DNA of 62,621 nucleotides, from assembly GCA_016178725.1 (NCBI GenBank), contig JACOSV010000044.1:1-62621 (forward strand). Direction: 5' to 3'. Positions within the stretch are counted from its first letter, which is position 1. Each line of letters starts with the position of its first letter. Source of the stretch: Candidatus Eiseniibacteriota bacterium. Its GTDB lineage: Bacteria > Eisenbacteria > RBG-16-71-46. The notes beneath the pieces are model-generated. The model saw only the letters and a list, made by a program, of their open reading frames with translations. It made no database searches and had not been told where the DNA came from. Positions 36,040 to 46,870 of this stretch are shown piece after piece. A program made the position numbers and the translations under genes.

Positions 36040-36986
36040 GCTGGCTCAAGCGCGAACGCAAGAGCATCAAGAAGCCCGAGAAGCCGCGCGCCGATCTGCC
36101 CGAAGGGCTGTGGACCAAGTGCGAGAACTGCGGCGAGGCGCTGTTCCAGACGGTGCTCGAAGAGAACCTCTGGACGTGCCCGAAGTGCGACTACCACTTC
36201 CGCGTGCCAGCGCGTGTCTACCTCGGCATCCTCACCGATCCCCATTCGTTCTCGGAGCGCGACGCCGCGCTCGAGGCCGGCGATCCGCTCGGGTTCCGCG
36301 ACGCGCGCATGAGCTATCCGGACCGGCTCAAGACGGCGCAGAAGGACACCGGCATGAAGGACGGCCTGCTCGCCGGCAACGCGACCATCGGTGGCAAGCC
36401 GGTGAGTGTCGCGGTCATGGATTTCTTCTTCATGGGCGGCAGCATGGGTTCCGTCGTCGGCGAGAAGGTGGCGCGCTCGATCGAGCGGGCGATCGCCGAG
36501 CGCCGCGCGCTGGTCATCGTCTCGGCGACCGGCGGCGCGCGCATGCAGGAAGGCATTCTCTCGCTGATGCAGATGGCGAAGACCTCGGCGCTGCTCGCGC
36601 GGCTCCAGGCCGAGCGCCTGCCGTTCGTCTCGGTCCTCGCCGATCCCTCGATGGCCGGCGTGCTCGCCTCGTTCGCGTCGCTCGGCGACGTGATCATCGC
36701 CGAGCCGCGCGCGCTGGTCGGCTTCGCTGGCGCGCGCGTCATCCGCCAGACGATCGGCCAGGATCTGCCGAAGGGGTTTCAGCGCGCGGAGTTCGTGCTC
36801 GAGAAGGGATTCGTCGATCGCGTCGTCCACCGCAAACGGATGCGCGAGGAGGTCGGCCACCTCCTCGAGTTCTTCTGGCGTTCCACACGCGGCTTCGCTC
36901 CCGAGGACCGGCCCTCGCCGCACGCCTTCCCCGCGGCTCATCCCGCGGCGGACGGGACACCTGCTGCGGATTCCGTGAAGCGGTGA
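36036..36986 (+). CDS. accD: Acetyl-CoA carboxylase carboxyltransferase subunit beta
   Basis: 316 aa. An N-terminal four-cysteine zinc ribbon (CENCGEALF, CPKCDYHF) is followed by the crotonase-like carboxyltransferase (VAVMDFFFMGGSMGSVVGEK, SATGGARMQEG, IIAEPRALVGFAGARVI). It pairs with AccA to carboxylate acetyl-CoA; accA is not adjacent. One oddity: the conserved DPTxGGVxASFA segment reads DPSMAGVLASFA, with Gly to Ala. A C-terminal 30-residue Pro/Ala tail is extra. Followed by folC through a GTGA overlap, the usual accD-folC order. Confidence 0.96.
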   Translation: MSWLKRERKSIKKPEKPRADLPEGLWTKCENCGEALFQTVLEENLWTCPKCDYHFRVPARVYLGILTDPHSFSERDAALEAGDPLGFRDARMSYPDRLKTAQKDTGMKDGLLAGNATIGGKPVSVAVMDFFFMGGSMGSVVGEKVARSIERAIAERRALVIVSATGGARMQEGILSLMQMAKTSALLARLQAERLPFVSVLADPSMAGVLASFASLGDVIIAEPRALVGFAGARVIRQTIGQDLPKGFQRAEFVLEKGFVDRVVHRKRMREEVGHLLEFFWRSTRGFAPEDRPSPHAFPAAHPAADGTPAADSVKR

Positions 36987-38227
36987 GCCTCGAGCTTCAG
37001 CATGCCCTCGAGGCGCTCTACGGCCTCGAACGCGGGAAGAGCGCGCACGATCTCTCCGGCGTCACGACGCTGCTCACGGCACTCGGCGATCCGCACCGGC
37101 GCTTCCGCTCGGTCCACGTCGCGGGCACCAACGGCAAGGGCTCCGTGTGCGCGCTGGTCGAACGCGTGCTGCGCGACGCCGGCCATCGCACCGGGCTCTT
37201 CACGTCGCCGCATCTCGTCGACTTTCGCGAGCGCATCCGCGTCGGCGGCCGCTGGGCGGACGAAGCGTGGCTCGCGCGCACGATCGAGCGCATCGCGGCG
37301 ATGCCGGCGGGGAGGGGCCGCACGTTCTTCGAGGTGTGCACCGCGCTCGCGTTCCAGTACTTCGCCGAGCGCGAAGTCGAGATCGCGGTGGTCGAGGTCG
37401 GCCTCGGCGGCCGCCTCGACTGCACGAACGTCATCACGCCCGAGGTGAGCGTCATCACCTCGATCGGTCTCGATCACACCGAGATCCTCGGGGACACGAT
37501 CGAGGCGATTGCCGCCGAGAAGGCGGGGATCGTGAAGCCCGGCGTGCCGGTGGTGCTGGGCGAGATGCCGGCGGAGGCGCGCGCGGTGATCGAGCGGATC
37601 GCGCGCGAGCGCGGCGCGCCGGTCGCGCCCGCGGCGGCGGTCGAGTCGTTCGGCCGGCGTCCCGGGGCGCCGCGCGGAGCGCGGCCCGCGACGATCGACG
37701 CGAACGCGCTCACCGCGGTCGCGGCGCTCGGCGCGTTGGCCGGGCGCGGTGTGACGTTCGCCCCCGGCGTGGTCGAACGCGGGATGCGGGCCGCACGGTG
37801 GCCTGGACTGCTCGAGCGTTCGCCGATCGAGCCGCGGCTCTGGTGGGACGGCGCGCACAATGCGGACGGCATGCGCCGGCTCGTCGAGCTGTGGCCGCGC
37901 GTCGCGGGCCGCGGCGCGCCCGGGACGATCGTGCTGGCCCTGTCCTCCGACAAGGATGCGGCGGCGATGCTGCGCGCGTTGCGCGAGGGCTTCCCGTCGG
38001 CGCGCATCATCGCGACGCGTTCGCGCAGCGAGCGGGCGCTCGCGCCCGACGCGCTCGCCCGCGCCGCGACCGAGGCCGGGTTCGTCGCCGAGGCGCTGCC
38101 GGACGTCGCGATGGCCGTCCGCCACGCGCTCGATCGCCCGGGCGGGATCGTGCTCCTTGCCGGTTCGCTGTTCGCCGTCGGCGAGGCGATGGAGATCTTC
38201 GGCGGCGCGCCGGGGGAGATGCTGTGA
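36983..38227 (+). CDS. folC: Folylpolyglutamate synthase / dihydrofolate synthase
   Basis: 414-aa Mur-ligase-family enzyme adding glutamate to folates. P loop VAGTNGKGSVCA, LFTSPHLVDFRERIR, FFEVCTALAFQYF, VEVGLGGRLDCTN and SIGLDHTEILG are intact, as are WWDGAHNADGM in the C-terminal domain. It may also act on dihydropteroate, as the bifunctional enzymes do; sequence does not decide. GTG overlaps accD, and its stop overlaps the lptD start (GTGA). Confidence 0.95.
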   Translation: MSLELQHALEALYGLERGKSAHDLSGVTTLLTALGDPHRRFRSVHVAGTNGKGSVCALVERVLRDAGHRTGLFTSPHLVDFRERIRVGGRWADEAWLARTIERIAAMPAGRGRTFFEVCTALAFQYFAEREVEIAVVEVGLGGRLDCTNVITPEVSVITSIGLDHTEILGDTIEAIAAEKAGIVKPGVPVVLGEMPAEARAVIERIARERGAPVAPAAAVESFGRRPGAPRGARPATIDANALTAVAALGALAGRGVTFAPGVVERGMRAARWPGLLERSPIEPRLWWDGAHNADGMRRLVELWPRVAGRGAPGTIVLALSSDKDAAAMLRALREGFPSARIIATRSRSERALAPDALARAATEAGFVAEALPDVAMAVRHALDRPGGIVLLAGSLFAVGEAMEIFGGAPGEML

Positions 38228-41200
38228 CCGTGCGTCGACGGTCGGGTCGCCGCCGCGCGCCGCTCGTACTGGCCGCGACGATCGCGGCGCTCGTCGTTCT
38301 CGCCGCTCCCGCGCGCGCCCAATCGCCCGCGCTGCCGTCCGACAATCCGCCGCTCAACATCGGCGCCGACAACGTCACCGGTAGCCGCGGCGCCGAGGGC
38401 GACATCGTGCTGCTCAACGGGCACGTCCACATCACGCGCTCCGGCTCCGTGATCACGTCCGAGACCGGACGCTACTTCCGCTCGAAGGGCATGCTCTACC
38501 TCGACAATCGCGTGAAGCTCGTGGACAGCACGACGACGCTCACCTGCGACCACGCCTCGTTCTCCGAAGACCGCGACGTGCTCGAGGTCAACGGCCACGT
38601 CACGATCATCGACCGCAGCGCGGTCCTGCAGGCGCCGATGGGCACGTACGATCGCAAGCACGCGGTCGCCGAGCTGTTCGGCGGCGTCGCGGCGGCGGAC
38701 AGCAACCAGCAGGTCCACTGCGATCGCGTCAACTACCTGCGCGGCGAGCACCGCTTCGAGGCGCGCGGCCACGTGATCGGTGAAGACGTATCCAACCACG
38801 TGACGCTGAACGCCGACTCGGTGGACTACGACCGCGTGACGCATCGCGCAGTCGCGCGCGGCCGCCCGGTGCTGCGCGCCCGGGATCGCGACGGACGCAC
38901 CGCCGAGGTGCACGCCGTGCGGCTCGTGCTCGACAACGAGCGCCGCGTCGCCGAGGCGGTGGACTCGGTGCACGTGGTGCGCGACACGCTGCAGGCCACC
39001 GCCGACTACGCGATCTTCGACGACCGGCTCGACCACGGCTGGCTGCTCGGGAAGCCGCGCGCCTGGGACGACGAGACCACGGTGACCGGCGACACGCTCG
39101 AGGTGTGGACCGAGAAGCGCGCGCTGCGGCGCTTCGTCGCGCGCCAGAACGCGACCATCGACTACGTCGGCGCGCGGCCCGACTCGCGCGGCGAGGCGAG
39201 CCGGCTGACCGGCGACCGCGTGGACGTCTTCTTCAGCCGCCACGGTAATGATGTGGAGCGTGGCGCCGACGAGATGGACAGCCTGATCGCGGTGGGCAAG
39301 GCGCGCAACAACTACGCCGCGTCGCCGCGCGCGGGGAAGACCGCCGAGACCAACGCGACCCACGGCGACACGATCACGGTGTTCTTCAAGGACAAGAAGA
39401 TCGAGCGCGCGCTGGTCAGGGGCGCGGCGACGGGCGAGTACCACTTCGAGGTCGCCCAGGGTGACACCGCCGCGGCCAAGGCGGAGATCGTCACCTACGA
39501 CGCGCCGCGTATCGAGTTCATCGTGCCCAAGAACCGGATCGTCCTGAACCAGCGCTCGCACCTGCTCTACAAGGAGCTCGAGCTCAACGCCAAGCGCGTC
39601 GAGTTCGACAGCGAGAAGCAGACGCTGGTCGCCGAGGGCGAGCCGAAGCTCGTGGACAGGGGCGACGAGGTCACGGGCCATCTCATGACCTACGACCTCG
39701 AGACGCGCACCGGCACGATCTACAAGGCCGAGACCGCGTACGAGAAGGGGCTGTACCACGGCGAGCGCATCCGCAAGGTCGGCGAGAACGAGCTCGAGGT
39801 GATGGACGGCTCGTACAGCACGTGCAATCTCGATCCGCCGCACTATCGCTTCTCGTCGCACAAGATGAAGGTCTATCTGCGTGACAAGCTGGTGGCGAAG
39901 CCGGTCGTGTTCTACATCAAGAACGTGCCGATCCTGGCGCTGCCGTTCTACGTGTTCCCGATCAAGCCCGGACGCCACTCGGGATTCCTGTTCCCGCAGA
40001 CCGAGTTCGGATTCAACAGCCGCGCCGGCCAGTTCATCCGCAACGCCGGTTACTACTGGGCGCCGAACGACTACTACGACATGACGGTCTCCGGCGACTA
40101 CTACCAGGCCGATCCGTCATGGCTGCTGCGCGCCGACGGGAATTACAAGCTCCTGTACAAGTTCGACGGCCACCTCGCCAGCAGCTTCACGCGCAACGAT
40201 CTCACGCATCGCGACCAGTGGGACCTGAACGCCGACCACAATCAGGAATTGAGCCCGCGCACGCACCTGATCGCGCGCGCGTCGTTCGTCTCGAGCCGCG
40301 ACTACCAGCGCGATCTCTCGTTCGGCAATTCGCTCGCGACCAGCCTCAATCGCTTCCTCACCTCGAGCTTCGCGCTTTCCCACTACGCCGACTGGGCGAG
40401 CTTCAACGTCGTCCTCGACCGTCGTCAGGACCTCGACGCCGATCAGGGCCTGACGCCCGGCAGGTCGGCGTCGCTGCCGAGCCTGGTCGAGTCCGTGCCG
40501 AGCCTCTCGGTGTCGTTCCCGACGCGCACACTCGGCGCGCTCCCGTTCCTCAAGCACACGCCGTTCGAGCACCCGCTCTCGTCCATGTACTTCAGCTTGA
40601 GCACGCGCTACATCGCCGAGCACTCGGTCACCGGCTTCCTCGATTCGTCCGGCGTCTCGCGCCCGCGCTCGCTGACGCGCCGCGCGATGGCGGCGAACAC
40701 CTCGCTCTCGGATTCACGGAGGCTCTTCGGCTGGCTCAACCTCGCGCCCGGAATCGCCGCGAACGCCGTGCTCTGGGACCACGACGCGCTCGGCGGCCGG
40801 CTCGTGCCGTCGGGAACGTGGAACGCCTCGCTTACGAGCAGCGCCACGTTCTACGGCACGTTCACGCCGAAGATCGGACCGTTGGTCGGGCTGCGGCACG
40901 TCATCTTCCCGAGCGTCTCGATGTCGTACAGCCCGGAGTTCCCGCAGCTCACGTACGTGGACGCCGCCGGCATCCGGCGCAACCGCTTCGAGGGCTTCAA
41001 CACGATCGCGATCTCGGGATTCCGCGGCGAGCGGATGAACTTCTCACTGCAACAGATCTTGCAGGCCAAGCTCCAGCACGGCGACCAGGTGACGCGACTC
41101 GACAACCTGCTGCGCTGGACGGTCAGCGGCGCGTACGACTTCCTGTGGCGCGAAGAGGGGCTCGTGCATCCGTTGTCGACGCTTTCGTCCTCGGTCAGCC

Positions 41201-41718
41201 TGCAGCCGCCCGGGATCGTCCAGGCGAACGCGAGCTGGTCCACGGATGTGTACTCGCAGCGGCCGCTCCGCACGTTCAGCTACGACGTCTCGACCAGTCT
41301 CGCCGGCAAGTCGGTGCGTTCGGCCGCGACCGCCGAGACGCCGCTCGAGGCGAGAGTGCCCGCGGACGTGAACTTCGACGAGCCGTGGGCGTTGAACCTT
41401 GCGTATTCGTATTCAGGCGGCTACGCGTCGAGTCTGACCAAGTGGTCGAGCAACCAGCTGCTCAACGGCACCCTCCACTACGGGCTCACGCGCGCGTGGC
41501 GGCTCGACTACTCGACCTCGTTCGACGTGACCCACCACGCGCAGCTCACGCAGCAGTTCGGGCTCACGCGCGATCTCCACTGCTGGCAGGCCACGTTCCT
41601 GCGCACGTTCTCGCCCGGGCTCACCGCCGAGTACTACTTCAAGCTCGGGATCAAGGATCAGAAGGAGATCTTCTTCGAGCGCGGGACGCGGCAGGCGAGC
41701 TTCGGCGGGATTCGCTAG
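38224..41718 (+). CDS. lptD: LPS-assembly protein LptD / OstA, long form
   Basis: 1164-aa outer-membrane beta-barrel that inserts lipopolysaccharide, much longer than the about 780 aa of E. coli LptD. Signal peptide to about residue 35 (LVLAATIAALVVLAAPARAQ). Residues 45-500 are OstA/LptA-like jelly-roll repeats (for example GADNVTGSRGAEGDIVLLNG, LEVNGHVTI, FEARGHVIG). KNVPILALPFYVFPIKPGRHSGFLFPQ marks the LptD-specific segment, followed by a C-terminal barrel rich in aromatic beta-strands. Only one cysteine pair region is visible (STCNLD). Last gene of the porX-like operon. Confidence 0.93.
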   Translation: MTVRRRSGRRRAPLVLAATIAALVVLAAPARAQSPALPSDNPPLNIGADNVTGSRGAEGDIVLLNGHVHITRSGSVITSETGRYFRSKGMLYLDNRVKLVDSTTTLTCDHASFSEDRDVLEVNGHVTIIDRSAVLQAPMGTYDRKHAVAELFGGVAAADSNQQVHCDRVNYLRGEHRFEARGHVIGEDVSNHVTLNADSVDYDRVTHRAVARGRPVLRARDRDGRTAEVHAVRLVLDNERRVAEAVDSVHVVRDTLQATADYAIFDDRLDHGWLLGKPRAWDDETTVTGDTLEVWTEKRALRRFVARQNATIDYVGARPDSRGEASRLTGDRVDVFFSRHGNDVERGADEMDSLIAVGKARNNYAASPRAGKTAETNATHGDTITVFFKDKKIERALVRGAATGEYHFEVAQGDTAAAKAEIVTYDAPRIEFIVPKNRIVLNQRSHLLYKELELNAKRVEFDSEKQTLVAEGEPKLVDRGDEVTGHLMTYDLETRTGTIYKAETAYEKGLYHGERIRKVGENELEVMDGSYSTCNLDPPHYRFSSHKMKVYLRDKLVAKPVVFYIKNVPILALPFYVFPIKPGRHSGFLFPQTEFGFNSRAGQFIRNAGYYWAPNDYYDMTVSGDYYQADPSWLLRADGNYKLLYKFDGHLASSFTRNDLTHRDQWDLNADHNQELSPRTHLIARASFVSSRDYQRDLSFGNSLATSLNRFLTSSFALSHYADWASFNVVLDRRQDLDADQGLTPGRSASLPSLVESVPSLSVSFPTRTLGALPFLKHTPFEHPLSSMYFSLSTRYIAEHSVTGFLDSSGVSRPRSLTRRAMAANTSLSDSRRLFGWLNLAPGIAANAVLWDHDALGGRLVPSGTWNASLTSSATFYGTFTPKIGPLVGLRHVIFPSVSMSYSPEFPQLTYVDAAGIRRNRFEGFNTIAISGFRGERMNFSLQQILQAKLQHGDQVTRLDNLLRWTVSGAYDFLWREEGLVHPLSTLSSSVSLQPPGIVQANASWSTDVYSQRPLRTFSYDVSTSLAGKSVRSAATAETPLEARVPADVNFDEPWALNLAYSYSGGYASSLTKWSSNQLLNGTLHYGLTRAWRLDYSTSFDVTHHAQLTQQFGLTRDLHCWQATFLRTFSPGLTAEYYFKLGIKDQKEIFFERGTRQASFGGIR

Positions 41719-41761
41719 CGCCGACGGGCGTTGCGCCCATGCGCCTCACCCCGCCGACGAC

Positions 41762-41781
41762 CGGCGGACGCCCGTCCGCCG
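41762..41781 (+). terminator. Hairpin terminator after lptD
   Basis: CGGCGGACG / CGTCCGCCG, perfect 9-bp arms separated by only two bases (in practice an 8-bp stem with a 4-nt loop), 43 nt after the lptD stop. Confidence 0.6.
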
Positions 41782-41805
41782 ACGCCACGTCCGGCGAGAA
41801 AAGCG

Positions 41806-41834
41806 TTGACGCCCGCCTCGGGAGTGCCAATCTG
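41806..41834 (+). promoter_or_regulatory. Possible promoter of the HU gene
   Basis: TTGACG (41806-41811), 17-bp spacer, AATCTG (41829-41834). The -35 is good, the -10 poor. It lies between the lptD terminator and the HU gene, where a promoter is expected. Confidence 0.3.
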
Positions 41835-41888
41835 TCGCGGAGCCACCACCCGTTCAGGTCCCGGTCGGACCTGTGAGGAGGGATCCGG

Positions 41889-42185
41889 ATGAACAAAGGG
41901 GAGTTGACCCGGTCGTTCTCGCGCCGCACCGGTCTGTCGCTGCGTCAGTCCAAGCGCGCCATCGATTCGCTGTTCGGCATCGAGGGCAAGCAGATGGGAC
42001 TGATCCCGGCGAGCCTCGCTCAAGGGAAGGCGGTCCGGCTGGCCGGGTTCGGGACGTTCGAGACCCGCCGCCGCGCCGCGCGTCCCGGCCGCAATCCTCG
42101 CACCGGTGAGCCGCTCATGATCCAGGCCGCGCGTCTTCCGGCCTTCCGCGCCGGGCGGGCGCTCAAGGACAAGGTCCGCCGATAG
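41889..42185 (+). CDS. HU/IHF family DNA-binding protein
   Basis: 98-aa nucleoid protein. The family signature GFGTFETRRRAARPGRNPRTGE lies at residues 54-75 in the DNA-binding arm. N-terminal helices MNKGELTRSFSRRTGLSLRQ match HU dimerisation helices, with an insertion between helix 2 and the beta region (GIEGKQMGLIPASLAQG). GAGGAGGGAT lies 7 nt before the ATG. It is a single-gene unit between two hairpins. Confidence 0.95.
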   Translation: MNKGELTRSFSRRTGLSLRQSKRAIDSLFGIEGKQMGLIPASLAQGKAVRLAGFGTFETRRRAARPGRNPRTGEPLMIQAARLPAFRAGRALKDKVRR

Positions 42186-42200
42186 CGGCGCACACATCGC

Positions 42201-42241
42201 GCGACGGGCGGGGACGGTCGACGATCGTCCTCGCCCGTCGC
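42201..42241 (+). terminator. Strong terminator hairpin after the HU gene
   Basis: GCGACGGGCG / CGCCCGTCGC (10 bp), one G-U pair, then GGACG / CGTCC (5 bp) and a 9-nt loop: 16 pairs in all, 15 nt after the HU stop. Confidence 0.75.
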
Positions 42242-42261
42242 CGTTCCCGCATCGCGCTCGC

Positions 42262-43554
42262 ATGACGTTCGCCGGTCGCGCGGATCACGGTCACGACGCC
42301 GCGCGCTGGCGGATCGCCTGCGACGCGTGCGACGCCGGCGCGTGGATCGGTCCCGCGGGCGACGGGATCGACGCGTGGTGCGAGGGCTGCCAGCGTCCGC
42401 GGCGCCTCGCGCGCGGCGTGCGGGTCGCCTCCTGCGCGCACTGCGGCACGGCGCTCACCACCGCCGAGCCGCGGTTCGAGGAGCTGCTCGGCGACGGGCG
42501 CAACGTCGCCGCCGTACTCGCGGCGTGGTGCGGCGATCCCGATCCGCTCGGCGCGCTGCTCCCCGAGCGCCCGCGGTTCCTCACCGATCTCGATCCGCCC
42601 GCGCCGCGGCCGGACGACGCGCCCGCCGCGCGTGACGCGCTCGCGGCGCTCGCGCGGGGCCAGTTCGAGCGCGCGCGCGTGGCGCTCGCCGATCTCACGG
42701 CGCGCGACCGGCCGGGGCGCGGTCGGACCGCGGCGCACCTCTGGCGCGCGTTCGGGATCGCGGCGCAACGCACGGGCGATACGGCGCTCGCCGAACGCGC
42801 GTTCACGCAGGCGATCGAGCGCGATCCGGCCGACGCCGCGGCGCGGCTCGACCGCGGCGCCCTGCGCGCGATGCGCGGCGATGCCGCCGGCGCGCGCGAG
42901 GACTTCGCGCAGGCCGGGTCGCGGCGCGAGGCGGCCTGGAATCGCGCCGCGCTGCGCGTGATCGCCGCGGTCGCGATCGCCTCGCCGGCGCCCGACGCGA
43001 ACACGATCCGGCTCGCGCGCGACGAGGCGGGCGAGCCCTCGGCCTACTGGAGCGATCACACCATCGGTCGCCTGGTCTGGTCGCTGCTCATCGAGCGCGA
43101 GATCGCGCGCCGGAATGCCTGGGGCGCGACGGCCGCGGGCGCGACCGGCGCCACGACGGGCGACGAGGCCGCGAGTGCCGCCCGCGTGCTCGCCGCGGCG
43201 GAGCGCGACCTCGAGTTCGCCACGTTCTGGGATCGCGCGATGGTCGTCCACGGCTACACGCGGCTCGGCATGAAGCGCGAGGCCGGCGCGGCGGCGGCGC
43301 CGCTCGCGGCGTCCCTGCTCGAGGCGCTCGCAGCGGAGTCTTACGCGTGCGGCCCGGCGGCCGGGCCGATCGCCCCGGCGATCGCCTCCGCACGCGGGGC
43401 GGTCGGCGAGGGGCGGCCGGGTGACGCGCTCGCCGCGGTGCGCGGTATCATCGAGCGGCCGGATGTGAGCCGCTATCGTGTGCCGTGCGCCCGCTGCGGT
43501 CGGGGCGCGATCGGCGTCGAGGACGTGGACGAGGGCGCCGATGGCCCCGAATAG
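42262..43554 (+). CDS. Zinc-ribbon and TPR protein of unknown function
   Basis: 430 aa; no family recognised. N-terminal cysteine pairs CDACDAG, CEGC and CAHCG, and another, CARCGRGAIG, at the very C-terminus, look like zinc ribbons; the first three could make one treble-clef or two ribbons. In between are helical repeats of TPR type (LWRAFGIAAQRTGDTALAERAFTQAIERDP, LDRGALRAMRGDAAGARED). No signal peptide or membrane span, so cytoplasmic. It precedes the copper ATPase by 45 nt and could belong to that unit, but a scaffold or adaptor role is only a guess. Confidence 0.8.
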   Translation: MTFAGRADHGHDAARWRIACDACDAGAWIGPAGDGIDAWCEGCQRPRRLARGVRVASCAHCGTALTTAEPRFEELLGDGRNVAAVLAAWCGDPDPLGALLPERPRFLTDLDPPAPRPDDAPAARDALAALARGQFERARVALADLTARDRPGRGRTAAHLWRAFGIAAQRTGDTALAERAFTQAIERDPADAAARLDRGALRAMRGDAAGAREDFAQAGSRREAAWNRAALRVIAAVAIASPAPDANTIRLARDEAGEPSAYWSDHTIGRLVWSLLIEREIARRNAWGATAAGATGATTGDEAASAARVLAAAERDLEFATFWDRAMVVHGYTRLGMKREAGAAAAPLAASLLEALAAESYACGPAAGPIAPAIASARGAVGEGRPGDALAAVRGIIERPDVSRYRVPCARCGRGAIGVEDVDEGADGPE

Positions 43555-43599
43555 CCTTCGCGGGGCGCCGCGCATCGGAAGGAGCCGGAGAGTCCGATC

Positions 43600-45933
<2,334 letters not shown>

Positions 45934-45938
45934 CCGTC

Positions 45939-46823
45939 ATGATCCGCCGCCGCCGCGCCGCCTGCTTCGCCCTCGCCCTCGCCGCGAGCCTCGCCGCCGC
46001 GCCGCTCGCCGCCGCGCCCACGCCGCTCGAGCCGGGCTGGACCGCGCGCCTCGTCGTGAGCGGGATCGGGCACTGCATGAGCGGCATCGCCTACGATCCG
46101 GTTTCGACCGATCTCTTCGTCAACGCCGATCACGGCCGCAAGCTCTACCGCGTGACGCAGGCCGGCGTCGCGACGCTCATCCACTCCGAGCCGACGTTCG
46201 ATCTCGACGCGCTCGCGTTCGATCCCGTGGCGCGGCGCCTCTACGTCGGCGGCAACGGGCAGACCATCGTGCGCATGCTCGACGAATCCGGCACGCCGCT
46301 CGGCGACCTCGCGACGGTCGAGCGCGCGACCGGGATCACGTTCGCGCCCGACGCCCGCGTGTACGTCAACTTCACCGATCAGGGCGAGATCCACCGGCTC
46401 GATCCGGTGAGCAGCACGTTTCCGCTCTGGGCCGGCGGCCTGTGCGCGTCGCTCGACGGGATCGCGCTCGATCCGGCCGGCAACGCTTACGTCAGCGAAA
46501 CGCTGTGCGATCAGGAGCAGCGCGTGCCGGCGGGCGGCGCCGGGGTGACGATCGGCTCGGTCGCGGCGCCGCGCGGGATGACGTACGGCGACGGCAGCCT
46601 CTTCGTCACCGCGTTCGACTCGGCGGTGTGGCGCGTCGCGCCCGACGGCAGCGGCGTGACGCCGTTCGCGAACGGCCACGACGCGGCGCTCGCCGTCCAT
46701 TTCGCCGCCAACGGCCGGCTCTACGTCGGCGACTTCAACGCCGCCGAGGTGTGGGAGTACCGCCGCGTCGCGACTCCGGTGGCGCGACCGACGTGGGGCG
46801 GGCTCAAGCTGCTCTATCGCTGA
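45939..46823 (+). CDS. Secreted beta-propeller (NHL/SMP-30-like) protein
   Basis: 294 aa. Signal peptide at about 1-26 (FALALAASLAAAPLAAAP). The rest contains repeating blades of the type GIAYDPVSTDLFVNADHGRKLYRV, LAFDPVARRLYVGGNGQTIVRM, GIALDPAGNAYVSE and VHFAANGRLYVGDFNAAEVWEY, as in NHL or SMP-30/gluconolactonase propellers; no catalytic metal ligands stand out. It ends with the short peptide PTWGGLKLLYR, outside the last blade. It starts 5 nt after copA, suggesting co-transcription; a periplasmic or extracellular binding role is possible. Confidence 0.82.
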   Translation: MIRRRRAACFALALAASLAAAPLAAAPTPLEPGWTARLVVSGIGHCMSGIAYDPVSTDLFVNADHGRKLYRVTQAGVATLIHSEPTFDLDALAFDPVARRLYVGGNGQTIVRMLDESGTPLGDLATVERATGITFAPDARVYVNFTDQGEIHRLDPVSSTFPLWAGGLCASLDGIALDPAGNAYVSETLCDQEQRVPAGGAGVTIGSVAAPRGMTYGDGSLFVTAFDSAVWRVAPDGSGVTPFANGHDAALAVHFAANGRLYVGDFNAAEVWEYRRVATPVARPTWGGLKLLYR

Positions 46824-46851
46824 TCAGAGCGCGCGACGCTCGTGTCCGCGC

Positions 46852-46867
46852 CGCCGCGATCGCGGCG
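46852..46867. terminator. Palindrome between convergent genes
   Basis: CGCCGC-GATC-GCGGCG, a perfect 16-bp palindrome between the propeller gene and the convergent TPR/zincin gene; 6-bp stem with a GATC loop. Could be a weak bidirectional terminator. Confidence 0.35.
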
Positions 46868-46870
46868 CCG

